A stretch of DNA of 64,000 bases from an uncultured Acinetobacter sp. (GTDB taxonomy: Bacteria; Pseudomonadota; Gammaproteobacteria; Pseudomonadales; Moraxellaceae), in NCBI RefSeq assembly GCF_947626835.1, contig NZ_CANQTS010000003.1, positions 1 to 64,000 on the forward strand, in the 5' to 3' direction. The position numbers and the translations under genes were made by a program. Below are positions 48,009-55,294 of the stretch, piece by piece. Numbering within the stretch: the stretch's first letter is position 1; the number at the start of each line of letters is the position of its first letter. The notes under the pieces are model-generated. The model was given only the letters and a program-made list of their open reading frames with translations. It searched no databases and was not told the DNA's origin.

Positions 48009-48010
48009 GC

Positions 48011-49195
48011 ATGGGCTATATCACAGAGTTAAAATCCAAAACTAAAGGTACCAGATACAAGGCTGTGATCAATATTCGCAAGCCAAGTGAGGGTATCGAG
48101 TACTTTGATACTGAAACATTTAGTACCAGAGCTTTGGCAAAAGCGTGGCTAAAAAGAGAAGAGGACAGATTAGAAAAGAATCCTCACTTGTTGTCAACCG
48201 ACAAAGATGCTCTGGCATCTGCTGCCATGTCTTTAGCATCCGCAATTACCAGGTATAAATCTGAAATTTCAGACTATGGCAGGACTAAGGCATTTACCCT
48301 TGAGATGCTGAAAAAGTTCGATATATCTCAAAAGTCCTTGGCAGGTCTGAAGCGTACTGACTATGCACAACATGCTTTGCGTAGACGTGACGGCTACAAA
48401 AATGAAAATTATGATTTAGCTCCTGTTGAGCCGAGTACTATTCTTTTCGAGTTCCAGTGCATCAAATCAGTATTGGACCATGCTGAATTGCTTTGGGGTG
48501 TAGAGATCAACTTCAATGAGTATGAAAAGGCAGTCAAAGGGCTAAGAAAATCCCGTGTGATTTCAGAATCTGAAGAGCGTAACCGGTTGCCAACGTCCAA
48601 GGAATTGCAAGATCTGACCACGTATGCGTACATGGATTTTCATTTAAAGAATTATTCAAATACGCCACTATATTTAATCATGTGGTTAGACATTTACACG
48701 GGTCGTCGTTTAGGTGAATTGCCACGGCTTGAAATACAGCACTATGATCGTGAGCACAAAAAATGGTATCTGGAGGCAGTGAAGCATCCCACCAAGAAAA
48801 ACAATGACAAATGGTTTGTGGTCTCAGATGAAGCAGCTGAAATTATTGATGAATTACTCAAGCCTGAAATCCGTAAAAAGATGCTTTTACGTGGCGGTGA
48901 TGATCGGTACTTGATCCCAACACATGAGGAAAATATTGCACGTCATTGGCAGAAAATTAAGAAACAAGTGGGTATCGATGATTTGCGTTTTCATGACCTG
49001 CGCCATGAAGCAGCAACACGATTGGCAGAGCAGGGCTTAACGGTACCACAGATCCAGCAGTACACTTTGCACGATGACTGGAATAGTCTGAAACGGTATG
49101 TCAATTTAGATATTATTCGAAAGGATTTGCTTACATATAAGCTAGCGATTGAAGTTGCCAAAAAGACATCTATAGATGATATTCTGAATGAATAA
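48011..49195 (+). CDS. int: Phage tyrosine integrase (dusA-associated)
   Basis: Site-specific recombinase of 394 residues. The N terminus (about 1-60) is an arm-binding-like domain, followed by a SAM-like core-binding domain (about 70-180) and a catalytic domain. Catalytic residues are Arg in TGRRLGEL (about 232-233), Lys in KHPTKK, HDLRH at 328-332, His/Trp in LHDDW and the nucleophile Tyr363 in KRYVNL. It reads away from dusA. Genes of this kind next to dusA are known as a distinct family of integrases targeting the dusA 5' end. No clear ribosome site precedes the ATG. Confidence 0.93.
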   Translation: MGYITELKSKTKGTRYKAVINIRKPSEGIEYFDTETFSTRALAKAWLKREEDRLEKNPHLLSTDKDALASAAMSLASAITRYKSEISDYGRTKAFTLEMLKKFDISQKSLAGLKRTDYAQHALRRRDGYKNENYDLAPVEPSTILFEFQCIKSVLDHAELLWGVEINFNEYEKAVKGLRKSRVISESEERNRLPTSKELQDLTTYAYMDFHLKNYSNTPLYLIMWLDIYTGRRLGELPRLEIQHYDREHKKWYLEAVKHPTKKNNDKWFVVSDEAAEIIDELLKPEIRKKMLLRGGDDRYLIPTHEENIARHWQKIKKQVGIDDLRFHDLRHEAATRLAEQGLTVPQIQQYTLHDDWNSLKRYVNLDIIRKDLLTYKLAIEVAKKTSIDDILNE

Positions 49196-49451
49196 TTTCA
49201 TAGAACATATTGATACCAAAAAATAACTTTAATAATGACAATTTAGTATGCTATATATGAATGCATAAATAATAAACACTATGGAGCTAAGCATGAGTTA
49301 TAAGATTAATCTGAAACTATAAATTTTTTAACTATTCTTTATACAATAATGTATAATCATCGACCAAATTTAACTTAATTGATTTATTTGTAAAGGTTCA
49401 TTGAATTTTCACAATTAAATGCCATCTTATACTTATATATGAGGCTTACCT

Positions 49452-49775
49452 TTGGACGATGCAATTAAAGATATCTACTTGCGTGTATTACACATAGCAA
49501 ATCAATTTTTAAGAGAAAGTAAAATTGTTTCATTGAATATCGACTATTTGAGTAAGATTGATCCTAGTGCCGCTGAGGTTGCAAAGATCATGCATCAATT
49601 AGCCAATATTCTTGAAGATCTTGAATGTGATGATCAAAATATTACTTTAAACGTTAAGCAATGCATCTGGGTGATAGAAGGTATTGCTAATGCCATAGTG
49701 GCAGGTGACTCGACAGAAGAGATGGAGCAGCTCTACTCTAAACTTGAGAGACATGTAAATGTACCTGTGCTATAG
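49452..49775 (+). CDS. Small acidic prophage protein, unknown
   Basis: Protein of 107 residues, all-helical in appearance, with many Asp/Glu and no motif that I recognise. The start is a TTG at 49452, supported by GAGG at 49441-49444; the next ATG is about 45 codons later. It stands alone on the plus strand between int and a tiny gene, in the spot where prophages often carry lysogenic-conversion or defence cargo. No function is proposed. Confidence 0.55.
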   Translation: MDDAIKDIYLRVLHIANQFLRESKIVSLNIDYLSKIDPSAAEVAKIMHQLANILEDLECDDQNITLNVKQCIWVIEGIANAIVAGDSTEEMEQLYSKLERHVNVPVL

Positions 49776-49801
49776 ACCCCTAAATATACTGAGGAATGAC
49801 T

Positions 49802-49951
49802 ATGAAAGACTTTAAACAAATCCGTCGTGAAATATTGATTAGCAAAGCTAATAAATTATTAGATCGTGCTGATTTATTAGTTGCTCGTATTATTGCTAAT
49901 GCCCATATAGCTGAAGAAGCAAAGACTCAATCAGCTAAAAAAGCTGCTTAA
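49802..49951 (+). CDS. 49-residue basic prophage peptide
   Basis: A small gene (MKDFKQIRREILISKANKLL..., ending in QSAKKAA) with GAGGA at good spacing before the ATG at 49802 and its own strong terminator 20 bases after the stop codon. The product is one or two amphipathic, Arg/Lys-rich helices. It follows the TTG-start gene by 26 bases and may be co-transcribed with it. Unrecognised. Confidence 0.6.
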   Translation: MKDFKQIRREILISKANKLLDRADLLVARIIANAHIAEEAKTQSAKKAA

Positions 49952-49970
49952 GCTTTAGTTTCTACAGAAA

Positions 49971-49996
49971 AAAGCCTCGTTATGAGGCTTTTTTAT
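49971..49996 (+). terminator. Terminator of the small prophage genes after int
   Basis: The stem AAGCCTC/GAGGCTT with a short loop is flanked by A and T runs, and six T residues follow on the plus strand. Confidence 0.85.
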
Positions 49997-50057
49997 GCTA
50001 AATACTAATCATTTTTTCAGACTTTTCTTTAATTTTATTAAATGTCTTTGAATCCAA

Positions 50058-50375
50058 TTACTTTTCAGCAACCTTGAAAAAACGCATCGCCAGCTCCTGC
50101 GCTGAGTGATTATTTTTCTTCATGATCTTGGCATCTTGATCAAGCAAAGTGACTGTTTGGTTGATGCGTGTCAGCATAGAATTGACCTGTGACAATTCAA
50201 TATTCAGCAAAGCAATCGAATTACCGTTTTTGCATTTGTCCTTGGCTTCAATCAAGCCTGCACGTTTGGCTTTGAGTTGGTCACGTAGATCTAAAAGATC
50301 ATCACGGCTAAATTGTTGGCTGAGTTTCAAAGGGCTAAGTTCTAACAATTGTTCTTGTGCATTTTCGAGTTTCAT
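50058..50375 (-). CDS. Coiled-coil prophage protein, unknown
   Basis: Protein of 105 residues with the ATG at 50375 (MKLENAQEQLLELSP), preceded by GGGA; a GTG and another ATG lie a few codons upstream. It has heptad-like Leu spacing (DLLDLRDQLKAKRAGLIEAK, LSQVNSMLTRINQTVTLLD). Last gene of the leftward early operon of the prophage. No family is recognised. Confidence 0.55.
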   Translation of the reverse strand: MKLENAQEQLLELSPLKLSQQFSRDDLLDLRDQLKAKRAGLIEAKDKCKNGNSIALLNIELSQVNSMLTRINQTVTLLDQDAKIMKKNNHSAQELAMRFFKVAEK

Positions 50376-50432
50376 TACCATTCCCACAGTTTGTATTTAA
50401 TAAATAAAGTGCCATTTGCTAAGAGCATCAGC

Positions 50433-50861
50433 TCAAGCATCAACAAGAAAAACTCTGCCATTGCTGAACTCATCCTGAATACGTTGAAATTCTGAAACAG
50501 CAATTTGTTGTGCCATTCCATTAATCAGTGATTGAAAATGAGCAAAAATATAAAGTCCGAACTCAGCCATATTCAGCAGCTGCGGATCTTCTAAACTTTT
50601 TGTTTTGATCAGTCCAATTTCGGCATGACTGGCAAGCTTGAGTTCAAGCAATAACTGGTAGTATTTATCCAGGTTATGAATATCTACATTTACTGATACA
50701 TCGGTTGGATCACACATGAATGGTTGGCCACTGTATAAATGGCCAAACACTCGATTATCTTCAAGACGGTCAATAATGCCGTTCCCTGCAAAATGAATTC
50801 CTGAAAATTTAGTGCGATTTTCAGAGATAAAACTCACTGCTACATGGTCGCCTGTATTCAT
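50433..50861 (-). CDS. Prophage early-operon protein, unknown
   Basis: Protein of 142 residues. The ATG at 50861 (MNTGDHVAVSF) overlaps the stop of the preceding gene (ATGA) and has AAGGAA eight bases upstream. The N-terminal third looks like a small beta-barrel (GDHVAVSFI, GNGIIDRLED, VFGHLYSGQPFMCDP) and the rest is helical. Coupled translation places it in the leftward early operon. The function is unknown. Confidence 0.6.
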   Translation of the reverse strand: MNTGDHVAVSFISENRTKFSGIHFAGNGIIDRLEDNRVFGHLYSGQPFMCDPTDVSVNVDIHNLDKYYQLLLELKLASHAEIGLIKTKSLEDPQLLNMAEFGLYIFAHFQSLINGMAQQIAVSEFQRIQDEFSNGRVFLVDA

Positions 50862-51301
50862 GCTGCTAATTCCTTTCTGCGTTGAATAATTTCTGCTTTG
50901 CATGCAATGCAGTGATGCTTTTTATTTGATTTGTAGACTTTGAAAAGTGTTTCACCGTGCTTTAAGCATTTACCAGTGAAAGTATCCAGATCAGCATCCA
51001 ATGCTTTGTGCTTTTCGTCAAAGTTATATTTTTGACGTTGTTGTTCAGTTGTTAGAGGTTTTTCAATAGTTTTTAAAACAGGACGTTTTTTACTGACTGA
51101 GCTTGTCATGGTCTGACGCATGGCATGCTGTGAGCTTGTCCATTCGTTCTGTTTTGACTTGTCATTCAGACCTGAATAACCTGCAGGTAATTGATTTGGA
51201 CACTGTTTTTTTTGCTTGCGTAGGAACCAGCGAACCTGAATATCAAGTCGTCTTGATTCACCTTTTTTTCGTAAAATGTCATGGCTTGAGTTAATGTGCA
51301 T
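50858..51301 (-). CDS. Prophage protein with C-terminal zinc-ribbon-like motif
   Basis: Protein of about 147 residues with a basic N-terminal half (RRLDIQVRWFLRKQKKQ) and a C-terminal C-x3-H...C-x2-C pattern (KCLKHGETLF, HHCIACKAEI), which could bind zinc. I take the ATG at 51301, which follows GGTGA, but the ATG at 51313 is possible. It overlaps the PrtN-like gene upstream and the next gene downstream. Basic and with a possible zinc site, it may bind nucleic acid. That is inference only. Confidence 0.5.
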   Translation of the reverse strand: MHINSSHDILRKKGESRRLDIQVRWFLRKQKKQCPNQLPAGYSGLNDKSKQNEWTSSQHAMRQTMTSSVSKKRPVLKTIEKPLTTEQQRQKYNFDEKHKALDADLDTFTGKCLKHGETLFKVYKSNKKHHCIACKAEIIQRRKELAA

Positions 51302-51587
51302 ACTGTTCACCATTCATGGCTTTATGATCGTGCTGAGCCAATGCAGTTTGCTGATCGATATACACAGCAAGATCATGCAAATTGACCATCCAAGATGCTT
51401 TTTGTTTTTCACCTAAACGGATCACAGGAAACGGCAATTCTTGTTTCACTGCTTTACGTTTGGCAATTTCGAGTGACATGTGGCTCAAGTAGTCTTCAAC
51501 CACATTTTCAAGCGGTACCACTGGAGACATGTAGCGCAACACTAGCATCGTGTATGTGTTGATGACTGGAGCAAATTTACTTTTCAC
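51291..51587 (-). CDS. PrtN-like (pyocin activator family) protein
   Basis: Protein of 98 residues that matches the pattern of the pyocin activator PrtN family: a segment like VVPLENVVEDYLSHMSLEIAKR, then LPFPVIRLGEKQKASWMVNLHDLAVYID. In Pseudomonas PrtN activates pyocin genes after DNA damage. In prophages such proteins are small DNA-binding regulators of unknown targets. It overlaps its neighbours at both ends (ATGA with the upstream gene). Here it sits in the leftward early operon, not beside late genes. Confidence 0.7.
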   Translation of the reverse strand: MKSKFAPVINTYTMLVLRYMSPVVPLENVVEDYLSHMSLEIAKRKAVKQELPFPVIRLGEKQKASWMVNLHDLAVYIDQQTALAQHDHKAMNGEQYAH

Positions 51588-51775
51588 TTCAATTCCCCTA
51601 GTTCCTTGAAGATACGTTCAGCCGTTTTTACATCAACGGTTGCAGGTACCACATGCTGACCAGGCATGTGAAAAGTAATCACATGCGCACCATTGTTATT
51701 ACGGATCACCACGTTGTTCACATTGCTGATATTGATAATGTGCTTAGTGTGGTTTAAATCAGTGAATTGCAGCAT
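51584..51775 (-). CDS. Small prophage protein, unknown
   Basis: Protein of 63 residues, beta-rich in its first half (NVVIRNNNGAHVITFHMPGQ) and helical at the end (VKTAERIFKELG). GGAG precedes the ATG at 51775, which lies inside the end of the upstream small membrane gene (17-bp overlap). It overlaps the next gene as ATGA. No family recognised. Confidence 0.55.
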   Translation of the reverse strand: MLQFTDLNHTKHIINISNVNNVVIRNNNGAHVITFHMPGQHVVPATVDVKTAERIFKELGELK

Positions 51776-51911
51776 CGTCGTTCTCCAGCAGCTGCTTCAA
51801 TGCAGCTTGTTTTTGCTTGAGTTTGAGTTGATGTTCATACGCTTTTAGGACAATAAAAACAGAGAAAATGAACATAAAAACAATGATGTAAAACGGTGAG
51901 TATTCATTCAT
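51759..51911 (-). CDS. 50-residue single-pass membrane prophage peptide
   Basis: A small gene coding for MNEYSPFYIIVFMFIFSVFI, then a short basic, Gln/Lys-rich coiled-coil tail (KAYEHQLKLKQKQAALKQLL). The ATG at 51911 overlaps the stop of the cysteine-rich gene (ATGA) and its 3' end overlaps the next gene, so it fits the coupled operon exactly. One membrane helix plus a coiled coil resembles spanin-like or regulatory small phage proteins, but nothing specific can be assigned. Confidence 0.65.
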   Translation of the reverse strand: MNEYSPFYIIVFMFIFSVFIVLKAYEHQLKLKQKQAALKQLLENDDAAIH

Positions 51912-52135
51912 GTCACATACTCCACAGCTTTTAGTGCTGCATTTAAATGTTTTTCTTCATCAGACAAATAGCTCAAAAACTCTTCATCAAGTTCTTTAAG
52001 CATGCATTCGCAGCATTTTAATGGATGATGTTCACAGCCTTCAGGTTCAGGCTGCTCAACTTCAGCAATTAGGCAATGGCAGCACTGTTCATCCGTGAAA
52101 TTTGGACATTTATCCTGGCATGGGTGCTGATTCAT
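51908..52135 (-). CDS. Cysteine-rich prophage protein (probable metal binding)
   Basis: Protein of 75 residues with about ten Cys and several His in its first 45 residues (PCQDKCPNFTDEQCCHC, GCEHHPLKCCECM), followed by an acidic helix. The spacing suggests one or two zinc sites. It is coupled at both ends (ATGA) within the leftward early operon. It is not a recognised family. Confidence 0.6.
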   Translation of the reverse strand: MNQHPCQDKCPNFTDEQCCHCLIAEVEQPEPEGCEHHPLKCCECMLKELDEEFLSYLSDEEKHLNAALKAVEYVT

Positions 52136-52347
52136 GCTGATTCCTCAATAAGTTTGTTTCGGTAAATACGACGTACTTTTTTTTCCAAAGTCTGTTTTTC
52201 AATTTGACTTAGTTCTTCGGCTTCAAAAGCTGCTTGAATGAACGCTAAGGCTTGAGATTGGGCATCCAGTAATGCAGCGCTTGAAAGTGCATTAAGTAAA
52301 TTTTCGATAGCTGCGTTAATCTGCTTCATGCTGTTTTCACGACACAT
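52132..52347 (-). CDS. First gene of the leftward early operon, helical protein
   Basis: Protein of 71 residues, all-helical (AAIENLLNALSSAALLDAQS, then a basic KKVRRIYRNKLIEE end). The ATG at 52347 has GGAG seven bases upstream; the ATG at 52329 lacks one. It is the first gene after the TTGACA promoter at 52515-52486 and starts a chain of eight genes on the minus strand running to 50058. Unrecognised. Confidence 0.6.
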   Translation of the reverse strand: MCRENSMKQINAAIENLLNALSSAALLDAQSQALAFIQAAFEAEELSQIEKQTLEKKVRRIYRNKLIEESA

Positions 52348-52457
52348 AACTTTCTCCAGATTCGAGCAAAAAGATTGATCTTTGCTGGCTGAGCGAAATC
52401 TTCAGCGTGAAGACGTTTGATGATGATTGATTCAAAATTACTTTTTTTCACTAAAAA

Positions 52458-52472
52458 ATACCTTTTAGGTAC
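52458..52472. promoter_or_regulatory. Repressor operator, early-left region
   Basis: ATACC-TTTTA-GGTAC matches the palindrome ATACC-N5-GGTAT seen at the other phage promoters. It lies downstream of the leftward promoter. Confidence 0.6.
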
Positions 52473-52485
52473 GATGACAACCAAA

Positions 52486-52515
52486 AGGATATTTTTTAAT
52501 AGGTATTTTTGTCAA
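52486..52515 (-). promoter_or_regulatory. Leftward early promoter (PL-like)
   Basis: On the minus strand a perfect -35 TTGACA (52515-52510), an 18-base spacer and TATCCT (52491-52486) form a good promoter. The spacer contains ATACCT, a repressor half-site, so repressor bound there would block it. Confidence 0.65.
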
Positions 52516-52533
52516 TACTAAAAAGTAATTAAA

Positions 52534-52549
52534 ATGCCTAAAAAGGTAT
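52534..52549. promoter_or_regulatory. Repressor operator upstream of the leftward promoter
   Basis: ATGCC-TAAAAA-GGTAT is a near-copy of the operator palindrome. A second weak palindrome (TACT-AAAA-AGTA) lies between it and the promoter. Confidence 0.5.
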
Positions 52550-52620
52550 TTTTATGCAGAAAATATACAAAATAATTGTACAAAAGAATATTTTAAGTAT
52601 GTTTTAAGGTTGTTTAGACA

Positions 52621-52646
52621 ACAAAAAACCACTCCGTGGAGTGGTT
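52621..52646 (-). terminator. Terminator of the repressor gene
   Basis: On the minus strand the nine-base stem AACCACTCC/GGAGTGGTT is followed by a T-rich run, just after the repressor stop codon. Confidence 0.85.
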
Positions 52647-52667
52647 TCTGGTATTTATTGGGCTAAA

Positions 52668-53396
52668 TTAATCTTTGATAGGTTGTTTTTGGCTAGCTGG
52701 GTAAAACGCTACGATTGGCAAAATATTTTTAATGTTATTTCTATCTAAACTCAAACGTTCACCATCAAGTGTTTCGATGTCCATGATCCCGTCACGTTCA
52801 AATAAAAATTCCCCTAAAACGATCTCTCCTTGAATCGTAATAAGAACAGCATCATCCCCAGATTCAATGATTTTTTTAGCATCACACAGAAAAACGAAAC
52901 CGACTTTATAAGGTTTAGGATAGCCACTTCCTGTCACTTCAAAAGCAATTGGTGATTCAACTGTGGGTGAAACAAAAATAGAACTTTTAGCCGTAGGCAG
53001 TTCTGAAATTTCCAAGTCCTCTCCTTTTTGAATTTTGATTGAATTCTTAATGTTCAAAATTCTATAACCATTTTCGGTTGTAACGGAAGAGGGTTCAGCA
53101 ACTAAATTGGTATTTTTTAGGTTATCTGCGACATTCTTTGTCGCTCTACCCGAATTATATGCAACTCTGAACACTTCAGCTTTGGTATGTTCGTGGTCAA
53201 GCCATCCTTCAGGGACATTGAAAGCATCAGTAATTTTCTTAGCATTGTTGTTGCCAATATTTTTGGGAGCATTTGCAGAAAGATATTGATTTAAAAGGGT
53301 ATATTCGATTCCAACAAAAGTAGCAAACTCTTTACGTTCAAAAAAATCGAGCAACTCTAATGTATTTCTTTTTCTAATTTCTTTAACCGATAACAT
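52668..53396 (-). CDS. CI-like prophage repressor with degenerate S24 domain
   Basis: Protein of 242 residues with an N-terminal helix-turn-helix (FATFVGIEYTLLNQYLSANAPKN, then NAKKITDAFNVPEGWLDH) and a C-terminal LexA/CI-like domain (FEVTGSGYPKPY to the end). In cleavable repressors the domain carries GDSM-type Ser and a Lys in a later strand. Here Ser is in GSGY without the Met, and the expected Lys strand reads EIVLGEFLFER with no Lys. Self-cleavage may therefore be lost. It faces the Cro-like gene across the operator region and probably binds ATACC-N5-GGTAT. GGAG precedes the ATG. Confidence 0.85.
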   Translation of the reverse strand: MLSVKEIRKRNTLELLDFFERKEFATFVGIEYTLLNQYLSANAPKNIGNNNAKKITDAFNVPEGWLDHEHTKAEVFRVAYNSGRATKNVADNLKNTNLVAEPSSVTTENGYRILNIKNSIKIQKGEDLEISELPTAKSSIFVSPTVESPIAFEVTGSGYPKPYKVGFVFLCDAKKIIESGDDAVLITIQGEIVLGEFLFERDGIMDIETLDGERLSLDRNNIKNILPIVAFYPASQKQPIKD

Positions 53397-53432
53397 CAGG
53401 TTTATCTCCAGGTGGAAATTTCAGTCAGTGGT

Positions 53433-53456
53433 GACTTACTTACTTACGTACTTACT
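53433..53456. repeat. ACTT tetranucleotide repeat in the switch region
   Basis: Six ACTT-type units in a row (one reads ACGT) lie about 40 bases before the repressor start codon, in its untranslated leader. Tracts of this kind can change length by slippage. Confidence 0.6.
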
Positions 53457-53550
53457 TGGCAGGTATTATCAGCTAAAACATTGACCGAAAAAATACCCTA
53501 CAAAACAACTAAAACAGCTTTTAAGGTAATTTATTTTTAATCTGGGGCTT

Positions 53551-53579
53551 GATTAAAAAATACCGAAAAGGTATTTTAC
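53551..53579 (+). promoter_or_regulatory. Rightward early promoter (PR-like) with operator in the spacer
   Basis: TTGATT (53551), a 17-base spacer and TATTTT (53574) form the promoter. The perfect palindrome ATACC-GAAAA-GGTAT at 53562-53576 fills the spacer and overlaps the -10 box. It lies 30 bases before the Cro-like start codon. Confidence 0.65.
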
Positions 53580-53588
53580 TCAAAACGA

Positions 53589-53603
53589 ATACCAAAAAGG
53601 TTG
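53589..53603. promoter_or_regulatory. Second rightward operator, overlapping the Cro-like ribosome site
   Basis: ATACC-AAAAA-GGTTG is a copy of the operator with a weaker right half. Its AAAAAGG also serves as the Shine-Dalgarno region of the Cro-like gene. Confidence 0.5.
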
Positions 53604-53608
53604 TTAAA

Positions 53609-53833
53609 ATGTGTACTCCATTCAATGAGTTCATCGAGCAATTACATAAAGATGGTGGTCTTGAAGACTACGCCTTACGTGTTGGTACTTCTCCACAGTA
53701 TTTGTTCACGCATCTGAAGCATCGTCGCAAGATCCCCAACAAGCAGTTTATGCAAATACTCGCTCAGGAAAGCAATGGGGCATTCACTTTCAAAGACCTT
53801 GTGCTTTGGTTCTACGGTTTGAAGACAGCTTAG
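53609..53833 (+). CDS. Cro-like DNA-binding protein
   Basis: Protein of 74 residues. The ATG at 53609 (MCTPFNEFIEQLHKDGGLEDYALRV) has AAGG at good spacing and lies after the predicted transcription start; the open frame to 53549 would begin upstream of it. The helix-turn-helix segment DYALRVGTSPQYLFTHLKHRRKIPNKQFMQILAQE resembles YdaS/Cro-type regulators. Divergent from the repressor gene, it is the natural antagonist in the lysis-lysogeny switch. Confidence 0.75.
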   Translation: MCTPFNEFIEQLHKDGGLEDYALRVGTSPQYLFTHLKHRRKIPNKQFMQILAQESNGAFTFKDLVLWFYGLKTA

Positions 53834-53879
53834 ACAGCTTTTTCTCAAATAAATACGATTATTAGACAGGATTAAAATC

Positions 53880-54365
53880 ATGGTTAAGAAAAATCGGAAA
53901 GTATTACCGCTGTCAATGGCTCTTCGTGCTGCTGTTTACAGTGAAACAGATCATTCATTAATGGCCCATATTGCTGAAAAGAACTGCTGGAATATCACAA
54001 CATTTCGCAATTCATTGTGTCCGACCACGACAACACATAAAGCCAATATTTATCACCTTGAAGCCGTGCTCGCTGAAACTCGTGATCCAGGCATCATGGA
54101 CAGTCTTTGTGCTATTCATGGCAATGCGGGTTGGTTTGAATTTCCTGAAATTACTGAAGACTTGGATCAATCAAATTACATCAGCAAGGTTGGTGAACTA
54201 GCACAAGAACAGGGTGAATTAGCCCAATCGATTGCCAATGCTGTTGCAGATGGTCGGATCACTAAGGTTGAAGAGGATGAGATTTACCAGGAAGTACTGG
54301 ATCTTGTTCGAGTAGCTACATCTTTGCTGGCTATGGTCAAAAAACAACGTGAGCAGGTGGCGTAA
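53880..54365 (+). CDS. CII-like phage regulatory protein
   Basis: Protein of 161 residues matching the phage CII-like family (Phage_CII_2 pattern): SMALRAAVYSETDHSLMAHIAEKNCWNITTFRNSLCP (helix-turn-helix-like) then HKANIYHLEAVLAETRDPGIMDSLCAIHG. The C-terminal half is a long helix with acidic residues. Members of this family regulate early or replication genes in temperate phages. It is followed by the primase gene (TAATG overlap). Confidence 0.7.
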   Translation: MVKKNRKVLPLSMALRAAVYSETDHSLMAHIAEKNCWNITTFRNSLCPTTTTHKANIYHLEAVLAETRDPGIMDSLCAIHGNAGWFEFPEITEDLDQSNYISKVGELAQEQGELAQSIANAVADGRITKVEEDEIYQEVLDLVRVATSLLAMVKKQREQVA

Positions 54366-55294
54366 TGGTAAAGCCTAGATTCCAATTGGATGATGTAAAA
54401 GCCAAAGCGCAAGGCCTTTGGGCTGATACGATTTTTCCAAGATTCAATATCGATGTGCGATTTAAGAAAAAAACGCCATGTCCAGCATGTGGTGGTCGTG
54501 ATCGTTTTCGTTATGACGATAAAAATGGCAATGGTGATTATATATGCCAGCACTGTGGCGCTGGTGACGGCTTCAGTCTTATCCAAAAATGCACACATTT
54601 ATCGTTTCCAGACACGATTGCAGAAGTTGCAGCCATTGTCGGACTTGATGCAACGTCAAATATCACAGATGCAGACCGTGAAAAATGGCGTAAAGAAAAA
54701 GAGTTACGTGATAAAGAACAGCGTGAACTTGAGCGCAAGCTTCAGGAGAACATTGCACGTAAAGCAGAAAGCATTTTCCGCAATGCTTATTTGGGTGATT
54801 TCAGCCTTTATTTGAAAAATAAGCAAATAGACAAGGAACCAAAAATCAAGATTACGCATGACGGTAACTTACTGATCCCTGCATACGATGAGCACGGCAA
54901 AATGTGGAATGTGCAAACAATCACACCAGATGGCCAAAAATTTTTTATCACTGATGCTGGAGGTCGTACTGGTGGGTGCTTCTTTATGATCGGTGAAGTA
55001 CAGCCTGATTTGTATGACGCTCACATCATCTGCATCGCTGAAGGTTATGCAACTGGTATGTCTATCCACATGGCAACAGGTCATCCTGTGGCACTGTCCT
55101 TTGTGGCAAATAATTTACCGAAAGTTGGTGCAGCATTACGCAGAAAATACCCGAAAGCCGTGTTTGTCTACTGCGCTGATGATGACAGTGCTAAAGAAGA
55201 TACAGGTATCAAATATGCTCAAGAAGCACAATCAATTACAGGTGGCATAGTGATTCTGCCTGATTTTACGCAAGTTCAGGAGTCTATCGCATGA
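54365..55294 (+). CDS. Phage primase with zinc finger and TOPRIM domain
   Basis: Protein of 309 residues. A zinc finger at about 38-67 (CPACGGRDRFRYDD, then CQHCGAGDGF) is followed by a charged linker helix (about 100-140) and a TOPRIM domain (IICIAEGYATGMSIHMATGHPVALSF, then FVYCADDDSAKEDTGIKYA). It has the layout of P4-alpha type primases. The protein ends right after PDFTQVQESIA, where related proteins normally continue with a DFNDL...GLE.V segment; here that segment begins the next gene. It starts inside the upstream stop codon. Confidence 0.88.
   Translation: MVKPRFQLDDVKAKAQGLWADTIFPRFNIDVRFKKKTPCPACGGRDRFRYDDKNGNGDYICQHCGAGDGFSLIQKCTHLSFPDTIAEVAAIVGLDATSNITDADREKWRKEKELRDKEQRELERKLQENIARKAESIFRNAYLGDFSLYLKNKQIDKEPKIKITHDGNLLIPAYDEHGKMWNVQTITPDGQKFFITDAGGRTGGCFFMIGEVQPDLYDAHIICIAEGYATGMSIHMATGHPVALSFVANNLPKVGAALRRKYPKAVFVYCADDDSAKEDTGIKYAQEAQSITGGIVILPDFTQVQESIA

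Noticed and set aside
49292..49321. Nine-codon frame (MSYKINLKL) after GGAGC, downstream of int
   Set aside because: Too short to support; no terminator or attenuator structure is linked to it. It could be a chance frame.
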